Of a stretch of DNA of 64,000 nt, positions 45,763-56,400 are shown in pieces (position 1 is the first letter of the stretch; each line of letters begins with the position of its first letter). This DNA comes from Kluyvera genomosp. 3 (GTDB lineage Bacteria; Pseudomonadota; Gammaproteobacteria; Enterobacterales; Enterobacteriaceae). The notes under the pieces were generated by a model, which saw nothing but the letters and a program-made list of their open reading frames with translations, was not told the DNA's origin and searched no databases. Made by a program: the position numbers and the translations under genes. The DNA is taken from positions 1,364,001 through 1,428,000 of the forward strand of contig CP022114.1 in NCBI GenBank assembly GCA_002211745.1, given 5' to 3'.

Positions 45763-46633
45763 ATGATGAGACATCGCGTTAAGCGGGTAATGCTAATGAC
45801 AACGGCCTGTATGTCGCTGTTGCTGGGAGTGCGCCGCTGTATGCGCAGGCGAACGACGTTCAGCAAAAGCTGGCGGCGCTAGAGAAAAGCAGCGGGGGCG
45901 GTTGGAGTGGCGCTGATTGACACCGCCGATAACGCACAGACGCTCTATCGCGCCGACGAGCGCTTTGCCATGTGCAGCACCAGTAAGGTGATGGCAGCCG
46001 CGGCGGTGCTCAAGCAAAGTGAAACGCAAAAGAAGGTGTTGAGTCAGAAGGTTGAGATTAAATCTTCAGACCTGATTAACTACAATCCCATCGCTGAAAA
46101 ACACGTCAACGGCACGATGACGCTGGCGGAATTGAGCGCCGCAGCGTTGCAGTACAGCGACAATACGGCCATGAACAAGCTGATTGCCCATCTCGGGGGC
46201 CGGATAAAGTGACGGCGTTTGCCCGTGCGATCGGGGATGACACCTTCCGCCTCGATCGTACTGAGCCGACGCTCAACACCGCGATCCCCGGCGACCCGCG
46301 CGATACCACCACGCCATTAGCGATGGCGCAGACGCTTCGCAATCTGACGTTGGGCAGTGCCTTAGGTGAAACTCAGCGTGCGCAACTGGTAACGTGGCTG
46401 AAAGGCAATACCACCGGCGCTGCCAGCATTCAGGCTGGGCTACCCACATCGTGGTTGTCGGGGATAAAACCGGCAGCGGTGATTATGGTACGACGAATGA
46501 CATCGCCGTTATCTGGCCGGAAGGGCGTGCGCCGCTTATTCTGGTCACTTACTTCACCCAGCCAGAGCAGAAGGCAGAAAGTCGTCGTGACGTGCTCGCG
46601 GCTGCCGCGAAAATTGTCACTGACGGTAATTAG
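45763..46633 (+). CDS. bla: Class A beta-lactamase, CTX-M/CdiA/SED-like (five frame breaks)
   Basis: Periplasmic serine beta-lactamase. Five missing bases (near 45826, two at 45890-45905, 46200 and 46443) restore a 291-residue protein, exactly the CTX-M length. The signal peptide is [22 protein letters not shown]...APLYAQA. Active-site motifs: [12 protein letters not shown] (Ser70, Lys73), [10 protein letters not shown] (SDN loop), LDRTEPTLN (Glu166, Asn170) and [11 protein letters not shown] (KTGS, CTX-M-type Ser237). Most of the sequence reads like CTX-M. With no IS, integron or resistance gene nearby, it is most likely the intrinsic enzyme of the C. amalonaticus-like lineage. Confidence 0.92.
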
Positions 46634-47093
46634 TCCTAAAAATGTGGAGCGCTCTGTCGCTCCACTTCCTATTTGTGCTCTAGTGTTGACTATTCTCTTC
46701 GATGTTTTGGCTGCGACTTCTGTATGATGATTAATGCTCATCTTTATCACTAATGAACTCGTTTTTCAGGAAGAAAAACTTCCTGTCAAAATGATGTATA
46801 TTCGCGTCACGCCCATGAATTATTGAATTTAGAATAGTACCACCAATAATTAATTGTATCGTCGAGTCTTTTTGTTGTAATTATCTGATTTACATTCGCA
46901 GAATTCCTGGAACTTCCCCGGAAGATATTTTTCCGCCTTTCTTTTCCTCTATTTCCGTACGGTTGTTTTTTCGCCTTTTTTCGATGGATAAGAATATTGT
47001 TTTACCCTCATATTTATAAATTTTTCGCTCAGAAAAGAATATTGACAATATTTAACCTCAATGAAATTATTCGATCACGGATAAGGAGGGACA
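46634..47093. other. AT-rich region before the LuxR-type gene
   Basis: 460 bases, markedly AT-rich from about 46740, without a supported gene. It ends in a strong ribosome site (aaggaggg) before the LuxR-type gene. The base composition contrasts with the backbone and suggests acquired DNA and probable H-NS binding (inference). Confidence 0.5.
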
Positions 47094-47729
47094 ATGATGT
47101 CGCTAAATAATGATTGTGGAAGAATCAACTGTATGAGTTGCCCTTCTAACTGTGAAGTTAAACCCAATACTTCGCTACGAGTTTCTTTTTGCCAGAACTA
47201 TTGTTTTTGTACCTGGCCGGAAGCGAGTGGCTATTTTTCTCTTGGGGTCATGGAAGGGCTTCTTAAGCAAAGCTATAACTATCTGTACCTTGGGTGTATT
47301 TTTGTTGATTTTTCTATCAGCTATCTACGTTGTTTTACCGATAAACGCTGGATTGATTATCTACGTGAAACAAAATTGAAAATTGTTATCGTTTGCGATA
47401 AATACCTTAAACCATTAGCAAACTATTGGTTTAAACACTCAAAAGATATTTTTCTCATTATATATCAACAGGATAAGTTAAGCATTGCTTGTGAGAAATT
47501 AAAGAAACGCTTTATCTATCAACGCGATGCTTTCTTCCGTGGAGAGGTGCTGTCGACGCTGGAGTTTTCTGTCCTGAGCGCGCTGATCGCTGGTGAAGGC
47601 TGCAACCAGCTGGCCAGCGAACTCAATGTCGACATCCGGACGGTGTATGCCGCAAAGCGTCGCGCGGAAAAAAAGATGGGCGCAGATATTAATACGCTGT
47701 TTCGGTTTTCACACGCTCTGCAAATGTGA
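47094..47729 (+). CDS. LuxR-type HTH regulator with Cys-rich N-terminus
   Basis: Protein of 211 residues. The first 40 residues hold seven cysteines (C8, C13, C16, C20, C33, C37, C39). The middle reads as a receiver-like alpha/beta domain without phosphorylation residues (KIVIVCDKYLKPLANYWF resembles the EcpR/MatA family). The C-terminal LuxR/GerE helix-turn-helix is LEFSVLSALIAGEGCNQLASELNVDIRTVYAAKRRAEKKMG, written here in two parts for position: it begins near residue 153. It lies 212 bases upstream of the autotransporter gene in the same orientation and is its likely regulator. The N-terminal coding region is AT-rich. Confidence 0.78.
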   Translation: MMSLNNDCGRINCMSCPSNCEVKPNTSLRVSFCQNYCFCTWPEASGYFSLGVMEGLLKQSYNYLYLGCIFVDFSISYLRCFTDKRWIDYLRETKLKIVIVCDKYLKPLANYWFKHSKDIFLIIYQQDKLSIACEKLKKRFIYQRDAFFRGEVLSTLEFSVLSALIAGEGCNQLASELNVDIRTVYAAKRRAEKKMGADINTLFRFSHALQM

Positions 47730-47764
47730 CTAAATAATTAACCGATGTATTTATAACAATCACC

Positions 47765-47790
47765 TCGCGGTGAGGGAGGCCTGCACCCTA
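47765..47790 (+). terminator. Possible hairpin after the LuxR-type gene
   Basis: A short GC-rich inverted repeat (cctcgcggtgagg) lies between the LuxR-type gene and the autotransporter gene. The T run is poor, so this is a weak terminator candidate. Confidence 0.35.
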
Positions 47791-47941
47791 AATATTCAAA
47801 ATGAATAAAAAGCATCCCGGAAAACCCTACGTTGACGCCATGGTCGACGCGATTTTCTATTGTTAAGAAAAAAGAAAGTCTTGAATAAATATTAAAACAA
47901 CACTGGCAGCGACATAAAAGGAAGAAGACAAGGAGTTTATT

Positions 47942-50487
47942 ATGATGCCGATACCCTTAAAACCCAGGAAGTTAGCATTGTGTATCACTGTCGCATTGCT
48001 GGCGACAAATATCAGCATGAGTGCCGTGTATGCCAACACGCTAAATGCGAATAACACCCTCTATTACTACTCGTCCGGTAATCCGAACGGCAACAACAGC
48101 GACTATACCAACTACGATGAAGTGGTTATCACGACCAATGCGATAGCGTCAACCAGCGGGCTGAAAGGCTGGGCTATTTATATGAACGGCGAAAATTACA
48201 AGTTTAACGATCTCACCGTTAACACTTCTGGGATGTTATCTGATGGCATCCATACCAAAAACGGCGGCGGTAATATCGTCATTGAAAATTACAAGGCGAT
48301 AACCAGTTCCTACAGCTCTGATGGCATTAACCTGGGCGGGAGCTCTCGGCGAACTATTCCCGGGTGACGGTGAATAATGAGACCAATATTAAAGCGGCGG
48401 GAATGGGCGTTCGTGCCAACGCCTCGGTGAACAGTGCGAATGCGGTAGCAACCATTACCCTTAACGGTCCAACAACCATTGAAACCACCTCCGCAGGCTC
48501 TAATGTTGCCGGCTATACCGTTTATGCAGGACAGGATACGGAAGCCAACTCTACGGTGGTGAAGGGAAGGCGGAAATTTTCCTGAACGGAGATAGTACGC
48601 TTAAAACGGTGGGTAAAAATGCCCATGCGGTCTATGCTCGCGCAGCGGGTACCATTTCTCTGGGAAATGTGGATATTTCGGCGACGGGAGCAACGGCGAA
48701 TGGACTGTTTGCTTCCTCGACGACGGCCGATCAGCAGGCCGCTATTTACCTGGCTAAAAACGCCACCATTAATGTCGCAACCGGTTCGGCAATATACGCG
48801 ACTGGCGACGAAGCGCGGGTGAAATCTTACGATCTCAACACCGCGACTGATGTGGCGGGCACCTATGTCGTTAATGGGGATATTGTCGCGGATAAGGGCG
48901 GGCAGATCCAACTGCATATGGCAGAGGATAGCGCGTTTACCGGTGTGACCAACTCTAACCAACTTCCCACCTCGGCAGCCGATGCCGGGACCATCGCGCT
49001 GACAATGGATGGCTCGCGTAGCCTCTGGACGATGACCGGCGATTCAGTGCTGTCATCGCTTACGCTGAACAATAGCACGGTCGCCTGGTCGGGGCCGCGG
49101 CGGGAAATATCCTGACCGTGGCTGGGAACTACCGCGGTAATAATGGTCTGCTGAAGCTCAATACGGTGCTCGGTGATGACAGTTCGGTCAGCGATAAGCT
49201 GGTCGTTCAGGGCGATACCTCCGGGACCACACGCGTTGCCGTGGCTAATGCGGGCGGGAGTGGCGATAAGACGATTAATGGTATTGAAGTCATTCACGTC
49301 GACGGCGCTTCTGATGGCGATTTTGTGCAGGCCGGGCGTATTGTCGCTGGTAGCTATGAATACGCATTACGTCGTGGGGAAGGGACTGAATACAGTAACT
49401 GGTTTTTGATGAACGCACCGGCAGCGCCAGAACAACCGGATCCGGAAAAACCAGAACCTGAAAAGCCAGAACCTGAAAAACCGATACCCGAACCTCCCGC
49501 GCCTGAGCAGCCGACGCTGCGTCCGGAAAGTGGTTCGTATATTGCTAACCTGGCCGCAGCTAACACGATGTTTACGACCCGGCTGCACGATCGTCTGGGC
49601 GATACGCAGTACATAGACATGCTGACGGGAGAAGTGAAAACGACCAGCCTGTGGATGCGTAATGTTGGGGGTCACACGCGTTTTAAAGATTCCAGCGGCC
49701 AATTGAGCACGCAAAGCAATCGCTACGTTTTGCAGTTGGGCGGCGATCTGGCGCAGTGGAGTACCGACGGTCTGGATCGTTGGCATCTGGGTCTGATGGC
49801 GGGTTACGGTAACAATCAGAGCAACACGCGCTCGGATGTCAGTCGCTATCACTCTCGCGGTCAGGTGACGGGGTACAGCGTCGGGTTGTATGGAACCTGG
49901 TACGCCAATGATGAGAACAAAACCGGTACTTATCTGGACAGCTGGATCTTGTATAACTGGTTCAATAACAAGGTGTATGGCCAGGGATTAGCCAGCGAGA
50001 AATACGATTCCGATGGTATCACCGCCTCCGTTGAAGGTGGCTATAGCTTCCTGATGGGAGAGCGTAGCGACGGGCGTTCTACCTACTGGCTCCAGCCGAA
50101 AGCGCAACTCACGTGGATGGGGGTGAAGGCCGACACTCACACAGAAGCCAACGGTACCCGAGTAGAAGGCAAAGGCGACGGTAATCTGCAAACGCGGCTG
50201 GGATGAAGGCATTTATCAAAGGCCATAGCGCAGTGGATGAGGGGAAAGAGCGTGAGTTCCAGCCTTTTGTTGAAGCTAACTGGATCTATAACTCCCGATC
50301 CTACGGTGTCGCCATGAATGGCGTCACGAACTATCAGGCTGGAACGCGCAATATCGGCGAGCTGAAAGCCGGCGTTGAAGGCCAGATAGGCAAAAATCTG
50401 CATATCTGGGGAAATGTCGCTCAGCAGATTGGGGATAAAGGCTATAGCGATACACAGGGTATGCTGGGGATCAAATACGCATTCTGA
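47942..50487 (+). CDS. AIDA/MisL-type autotransporter adhesin (four frame breaks)
   Basis: Type Va secreted protein of 849 residues after restoring single bases near 48352, 48568, 49100 and 50200. The signal peptide has the basic start MMPIPLKPRKLALCIT and cleaves near VYANT. The passenger (about 50-480) is Asn/Ser/Thr/Gly-rich with beta-helix repeats and a pertactin-like strand-rich end. A Pro/Glu linker with PEKPEPEKP repeats (about 495-525) separates it from the C-terminal beta-barrel, which starts near SYIANLAAANTMF and ends in the terminal-Phe signal GIKYAF. An adhesin role is inferred. Ribosome site aaggag precedes the start. A LuxR-type gene lies upstream; MarT/FidL-like genes lie downstream. 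Confidence 0.87.
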
Positions 50488-50529
50488 TGCATTTAACTAC
50501 CGCTGATGTGCTGTGGTATCGAGAACGCT

Positions 50530-50862
50530 ATGAATATTTACGCTGAAGAGTTGCGCATCATTATGGACGTCATCATGGATATCATCTTTTACGCACGAGA
50601 GGAGAATCGAGGTGATGCGGCATTCCGTCGGTTGTTACATGAACTGGAAACGCGAGAGTATCCGGAATCGGTGAAAACGCTGTGTCAGCAGGCGGCAAAC
50701 ACCTGGTTTTTATCCAGCAGCATCACGGAAATGGCAGATAAAACGACGCTACAGCAGTCGTCTACCGTATACCTGTTAGCGGCTTTTGGTCGAATCAATG
50801 CGCTGGCGACCATGGAAGAATACCTGGAGCAAAGGAATAAAGAGTTGTTCGGCCTGCGCTAA
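50530..50862 (+). CDS. Uncharacterised 110-residue helical protein
   Basis: Starting at the second ATG (MNIYAEELRIIMDVIMDIIF, with gag 7 bases upstream), the protein is soluble, acidic and predicted mostly helical. It has no signal peptide, and one Cys lies in the TLCQQAANTWFLSSS segment. I do not recognise the family. It lies 42 bases after the autotransporter and may be co-transcribed with it. A hairpin with T run (50891-50918) follows. It could be a small regulator or chaperone-like partner of the adhesin, but nothing in the sequence proves that. Confidence 0.6.
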   Translation: MNIYAEELRIIMDVIMDIIFYAREENRGDAAFRRLLHELETREYPESVKTLCQQAANTWFLSSSITEMADKTTLQQSSTVYLLAAFGRINALATMEEYLEQRNKELFGLR

Positions 50863-51602
50863 GTGGATAACTGTTTTCCCTGAAAGATTTGCCCGTGAGA
50901 GACCACGGGGCTTTTTTTATGGCGAGTTAGTGCTCTAAATAGGTAGTTAATCACTCGTTTTTCTATCTTGTGAGGATGTGGACTGTGGAGATGTATCTGC
51001 AAAGAATGAAAAAAGAGTGGCTGACGCTGCTCGGTCAAACGGAACCTCACATCAGACAACAGGTTGTGACTGGCATGAACGACACGTTTGATGCGTGACA
51101 GGAAAGTAATCTGCTTATCATTTTTGGTTAACACACAGCACAAAGGGGACTGTGGGTTTCCTAAGAGCCAGGCATTGCCTAATGGACTTAAGCGTAACTG
51201 GCGCTCGGTTCCTTCAGGAACAAAGAAGAAACTCTGTTTGATAATCTCATCATCAGCATTGTCCCTTGATGTTTTTATATAGCTCATGTTTCTCACGATT
51301 ATTTCACCGGGAACCTTAATATCATAATCAAACATGATGTTACGTGAGACAGTCTGCCTGCCAGTTGCTGTATCGATGCTGCCTGAGAGAACGACCAGCC
51401 CTTCAAAATCACTGTCCAGCCTGAACGTTAACTCCAGAGTGGAAATATAGTCTGGTTTTGCATGGTCATAATGAAGGATGGTTGAGCAATTTACTTTCAT
51501 ACCTGGTTTCTGCGCACTTTTATGCCACAATAACCCTGCCGATATGATTATCAGTCCTGAAGTTACTATCGCAATCCATTTTTTTTCAGGTTTTACTTTC
51601 AT
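50859..51602 (-). CDS. FidL-like inner-membrane protein
   Basis: N-terminal transmembrane segment (KKWIAIVTSGLIIISAGLLWH) followed by a periplasmic domain with two visible Cys (VNCSTIL and the PLCCVLTKNDKQITFLSRIK region). This matches the FidL-like family of small membrane proteins paired with ToxR-type regulators (as fidL with marT in Salmonella SPI-3). The family is about 155-165 residues. The open frame here is 247 residues, and its last ~70 codons pass through an opposite-strand terminator, so a missing base near 51090 probably hides the true stop. It overlaps the end of the regulator gene by 17 bases. Its partner function may be to modulate the regulator. Confidence 0.75.
   Translation of the reverse strand: MKVKPEKKWIAIVTSGLIIISAGLLWHKSAQKPGMKVNCSTILHYDHAKPDYISTLELTFRLDSDFEGLVVLSGSIDTATGRQTVSRNIMFDYDIKVPGEIIVRNMSYIKTSRDNADDEIIKQSFFFVPEGTERQLRLSPLGNAWLLGNPQSPLCCVLTKNDKQITFLSRIKRVVHASHNLLSDVRFRLTEQRQPLFFHSLQIHLHSPHPHKIEKRVINYLFRALTRHKKSPVVSHGQIFQGKQLST
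50891..50918 (+). terminator. Terminator after the autotransporter / 110-residue gene
   Basis: cccgtg/cacggg arms are followed by seven T. It lies within the extended 3' part of the opposite-strand FidL-like frame, which suggests that frame is too long. Confidence 0.75.
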
Positions 51603-52410
51603 ATCCGCTCCAGTAAAAATTCAGGCATGAAATATATTCATTATCTTTCAGCGTACACCTGCTGATGAACGCTCTGCCTTCGCGACCGTAAAGATACGCC
51701 TCAGAAACCTGATACAGGAATGATGTATCTTTCAGACAAGCAATATCACTCTCTTTAACAAGTTCAAGAAAGAGTGATTTCTTGCGCTCTGAAAACGCGG
51801 CAGAGTTATTTTGCGTGGTGTAAACCGAACACTGATCATAGTTGAAAAGAAGAAACGTTGGCACATCTTTCTTCTGAGTCTGCACATTTTCCTGATGCAG
51901 GAAGTCAGCAGGTATAAAATGAATCCCTGTTGCAATGACACCTAATGCGATTGCCGCACTAATAAATAATCGACTGGAGATAAAGGATACGTAGGTTTTT
52001 TTTGTACCGCCGTTGACACTATTATCGGTAATACTATCGAGATTTTTTTCTGACCCGGTATCCTGCTGACCGTCAGCAATAACCTGTACCTCTACATCGC
52101 CGTTAAACATAAAGCCAATTCTGGGAATTGTCGCGATACACTCAGACGTAACGCCAAAATTTTTAAAATGTTTTCTGAGCTCAGAAAGGTACTTATTCAG
52201 AGTGTGATTTGACGAATGCAGCCCATGTATATCCCAGACGTTTTGCAGCAACTCATCACGGGTCACTACCTGGCCTCGTTGTTCAATAAGATATGAAAGC
52301 AGTCTGTTCATTATCACCGTCAGGATAATTAGCGATCCTTCATCATCCTGGAGCCATATCGCACCATCATCAGTGCGATATCTAATCCGCATATCAATCA
52401 AATAAACCAT
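51586..52410 (-). CDS. ToxR/CadC-type membrane-bound regulator (MarT-like)
   Basis: Protein of 274 residues. The N-terminal winged-helix domain (Trans_reg_C; LIEQRGQVVTRDELLQNVWD and NHTLNKYLSELRKHFKNFG) is cytoplasmic. A single transmembrane segment lies near residues 150-170 (SSRLFISAAIALGVIATGIHF), and a periplasmic domain carries several Cys (DQCSVYT, DIACLKD, SRCTLKD). The start at 52410 (MVYLIDMRIRYRT) is chosen because GGAG sits about 9 bases upstream; 52431 lacks a ribosome site. The DNA-binding plus FidL pairing mirrors Salmonella marT-fidL, which activates the autotransporter gene misL. Here an autotransporter gene lies immediately beyond. Confidence 0.82.
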   Translation of the reverse strand: MVYLIDMRIRYRTDDGAIWLQDDEGSLIILTVIMNRLLSYLIEQRGQVVTRDELLQNVWDIHGLHSSNHTLNKYLSELRKHFKNFGVTSECIATIPRIGFMFNGDVEVQVIADGQQDTGSEKNLDSITDNSVNGGTKKTYVSFISSRLFISAAIALGVIATGIHFIPADFLHQENVQTQKKDVPTFLLFNYDQCSVYTTQNNSAAFSERKKSLFLELVKESDIACLKDTSFLYQVSEAYLYGREGRAFISRCTLKDNEYISCLNFYWSGYESKT

Positions 52411-52859
52411 TTCCGACTCTCCGTGCCTCATGGTGAAAGGTAGCCAGAAGACGCAGACTTCCGGTTCTTACATACCTGGTTGATTCTCTTCAATGATATC
52501 ACAAAACACCTCATCATCACCATTTGGAGTTTTTGCTTGTAATTTTGATGTTTTTTAGTTTTTTACTCTGTAAATTACATGGCCGTCAATACATATTGCC
52601 AGGGTGGCGAGCGCATGGTTACTATTTGGCTCAGGAAAAAGGAGCCATACTATTAACACACACAATAATTTCATCATGCCACTCATTTCCCCTGACTGAT
52701 AACGATATTTTATCTGCTGGGGGATAAGGAACTAACAGGCAACTCTCTCTTCTGAAAGAGAAGAACGTGTACATTTTTCAGGAGTATTTTTTATCGAAAC
52801 TTGCCAGTATGAGAGATTTTTGCAATCGAATTTAACTATATAGCCATAATTATCTGATA
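52411..52859. other. AT-rich divergent region between MarT-like and LuxR-type genes
   Basis: 448 bases, AT-rich, containing the divergent promoters of the two regulator genes. A 67-codon open frame at 52524 begins with a weak start and has no recognisable domain; I do not call it. Several T- and A-tracts suggest H-NS-type silencing (inference). Confidence 0.5.
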
Positions 52860-53380
52860 ATGGAAAATATCATTTTGAGTAAAAATGCATTTATCACCTG
52901 TGCATTTCGCCAAATTTTTAACGAATGCGACTGTAAAGATGTCTGTGTTGTGGATATAGATTCATACGGTTCGCTCAATGAATTATTGAACAATATGAAA
53001 AAGGGGAAGTTAAGTGTAAATCAGAAGGTCTATTTTCTAAAAGGAAATAGTGTTTTATCAAACATGCTCATTTCCATAACAGCCTTTCATGTTCTTGACT
53101 CACTGTCACATATTCGAAAGGTGATTCTGACAGGAATCGCACCCTGCTATGTGTTTGTGGGGAAGTATATAATGGACTCAGAGAACTCAGTGTGCTGACC
53201 TATAGAGAAAAGCAGATAGTATACGCACTCGTGAATTATAAAGATGTGTCCAGCATAGCGCGAGCAATGAACGCTAACCATAAAACTATTTATTCTCGTG
53301 TGCGGAAGATTGCTATCAAGTTGAATTTGCGTGATATCAGGCAGGTGCGAAAGTTTATTTTTTCTGAAATCACTACATAA
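52860..53380 (+). CDS. LuxR-type HTH regulator upstream of the inverse autotransporter (one frame break)
   Basis: About 173 residues when a single break near 53185-53193 is bridged. The N-terminal receiver-like domain starts MENIILSKNAFITCAFRQ, with C14, C23, C25 and C29 and the NQKVYFLKGNSVLSNMLIS region. The C-terminal LuxR/GerE helix-turn-helix is LTYREKQIVYALVNYKDVS followed by SIARAMNANHKTIYSRVRKIAIK. This architecture resembles RcsA/EcpR-like regulators. It is AT-rich and lies 54 bases before the large inverse autotransporter gene in the same orientation, so it is its likely regulator. Confidence 0.74.
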
Positions 53381-53434
53381 AAGCACATCCGATAAATAGT
53401 CAATTCGTTTAAGTACAAACAAGGTTAATGATTT

Positions 53435-56400
53435 ATGCGAAGATTCTTTCGTCATTTTGTATGGATTAATATCCTCATCCAGTTTCTTTTTCCAGTTACT
53501 GTTGCCTTTACTCCGGCTATGGCGGGAGCGGGAAGCAATAAGCGCTTCTTAAATCCGACGGCGGGCGAGCAACTTAACACGCAGGTCTATACACTTCAGC
53601 CCGGCGAAACGGCTGAGTCCGTGGCTGCAAAGTTTAACATGAGCATGGCGGCGCTGAAAAAGCTCAATCAGTTGAGGACCTTTGCCCGCGGCTTTGACAA
53701 CATTCAGGCTGGCGATGAGCTGGATGTACCAACGTCACCGTTACCGGAGATCGTCTGGGGCGAGAGTGCGTCTGCAATGTCTACCGACAATGAGCAGGCG
53801 AAAAACATCGCGGGCGTCGCCTCTAAGGCAGGGAACTTCCTTGCCAGTAATCCACACTCTGACGCCGCAGCTTCCATGGCCAGAGGGATGGCAACCAGTG
53901 CTGCCGGCAGTGAAATCCAGGAATTCCTCAATAACTTCGGGAGTGCGCGAGTTCAGTTGGAAGCAGACAAAAACTTCACGCTCAAAAATTCACAGCTCGA
54001 TCTCCTGGTTCCGGTATACGACCGGGACAACACGGTGACATTCACCCAGGGCAGCATACATCGTACGGACGATCGCAGCCAGACTAACCTGGGAGTCGGT
54101 ATTCGTCATTTCACTTCTGGCTACATGCTGGGTGCCAACCTGTTTGGCGATTACGACCTGTCTCGCGATCATGCGCGGGCAGGTATCGGTGCTGAATACT
54201 GGCGAGATTTCCTGAAGCTCAGTACGAACGGGTACTTTGGCCTAACGGGCTGGAAAAATTCTCCCGACGTCCGGGATCACGAAGAGCGCCCTGCTAACGG
54301 CTGGGATATTCGTACCCAGGGTTGGCTGCCTGCTGTGCCGCAGCTAGGTGGGAAACTCACCTGGGAGCAATATTACGGGAAGGAGGTTGCGCTGTTTGGG
54401 AAAGATAATCGTCAGAGCAACCCGCATGCGATGACGGTCGGGCTGGAATACACGCCGGTGCCGCTGTTAACTCTGAGTGCGGAGCAGCGTCAAGGGCGGT
54501 CGGGGCAAAATGATACCCGTCTTGGGCTGGGGCTGAATTACCGGCTGGGCGTTCCGTGGCATCACCAGGTTGATCCGGGAATGGTTGCCTCAATGCGCAG
54601 CCTGACCGGAAGCCGTTATGACCTGGTCGATCGTAATAACAATATTGTTCTGGAGTACCGCAAGCAGGATGCTCTGCGTATTGACCTGCCGGAGGTGATG
54701 GAAGCGGAAGCGTCCAGAACGATCGTGATTCCGGTAACTGTTCAGAAATCTAAATACGGTGTGAAAGACACCGAATGGACGCCTTCTCAGGCGTTTCTGG
54801 AGCAGGGCGGCTCGCTGCATAAACGGTCTGCCATCGAGCTGGAAGTTCGCGTACCGGCGTGGAATTATAGCGCCCCTGATGCGGCGAAGCAGGAATACAC
54901 CCTGACTGCGGTCAGTATTGATAACAACGGGCGACGTTCAAATACCGCCACAACACTTATTCGCGTGCTGCCAGCGCAGAGCGACATCGAGACCCTGTCT
55001 GTGACTCCGGACGAAGCCGTTATCGCGGATAACGTCCAGTTTGCCACCCTGACCGCGAGCATAAAAGATGCGTCCGGAGCCGTGGTGCCGGGCCAGGCGC
55101 TGACATTCAGCGTAGAGGGTCTCAATGATGCACAAAACGCATCTGCCGCCACGCTGTTCACCGATACTCAGTCACATAACAAACAGCTGGCCGTGGTCAC
55201 AGATGCGCGCGGTCAGGCTGCCGTGATGCTGCGCAGTAAAGTGGCGAAGAAAGGCACCGTGACCGTGAAGATGGACAACGGAAAAATCAAAACGGTGCCG
55301 GTTACCTTTACTGCGGATACCGAAAGCGCGAGCGTCGCGTCCCTTACGGTGACGAAAAACGATGCCCATGCGAACGGCGTTGATGCCAACGAGATCGAGG
55401 CTGTCGTACATGATGTTCACGGTAATCCGCTGGCCAACTTCACCGTAGAGGCCGATGTGGATAATGATGGTGTGGTCGATATCTCTTCCTCAACGGATGT
55501 GAACGGCCGGACCACGCTGAGGGTCACCAACGAGCGGCAGGGGAAACCACCGTCACGGTACGTTCCGGCTCGATGGCGCGCGCGTTTAAAGTAGCCACTG
55601 TCCATTTCCACGTTGATAAGTCTGCAACCCATATCGCCGCAGGCGACCTGACGGTGGATACCGGAGCAAAAGCAGACGGTACTGACAGCAATGCGCTGAC
55701 GGTAAAAGTGACCGACAGCAACGGCAACGTGGCGAAGGATGTTACGCTTGAAATCAGCGCGTCAGGCACGGCGGGCAATGCGGTTGTGACACCGTCAGTG
55801 GTGCAAACCGACAATAACGGTCTGGCGAGCGCAGCCGTCACCAGCCTGAAAGCAGGGCAATTCACCGTAACCGCCGTGGTTCGCGAGTCGGGTAAATCTG
55901 CGAATGCGACAACCGAATTTGTCAGTGATGACGCTACAGCGACCATCACTGACAGCAATATGCACGTCACCAGCGGAGCGAAAGCGGACGGCAAACTGAC
56001 AAACAGCGTTCAGGTTATTGTGACTGATGCTCAGGGTAACCTTGTTCCCGGCGTGAGCGTGTCTTTTGTCGCCGATAACGCTGCCGTTAAGTTTGCGGAA
56101 AGCGCGCCGACAACGGATACCAACGGCGTGGCCTCTACCACGATGACCAGCACGCTTGCCGGTCAATTCAAAATTACCGCGACGGTAGGAAACGTTAGCC
56201 GGAATATGGACACGACCTTTATCGCTGACATATCTACGGCCCAAATCATTGCAGATAATCTTACTGTAGGAACCGGCGCGCTGGCTGACGGTATCGACAA
56301 AAATACTGTACAGGCAATCGTAACGGATGCGGAAGGCAACCTGGTTTCCGGTGCCAGCGTGACGTTCGGCGTAAGCGGCGATGGCAGCAAAACGATAATC

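Noticed and set aside
49440-49510. PEKPEPEKP repeat as an independent repeat element
   Set aside because: It encodes the Pro/Glu linker between passenger and barrel of the autotransporter, common in such proteins.
52524-52727. 67-codon hydrophobic-start frame between the MarT-like and LuxR-type genes
   Set aside because: Weak ribosome site, no recognisable domain, AT-rich non-coding composition. Kept as intergenic.
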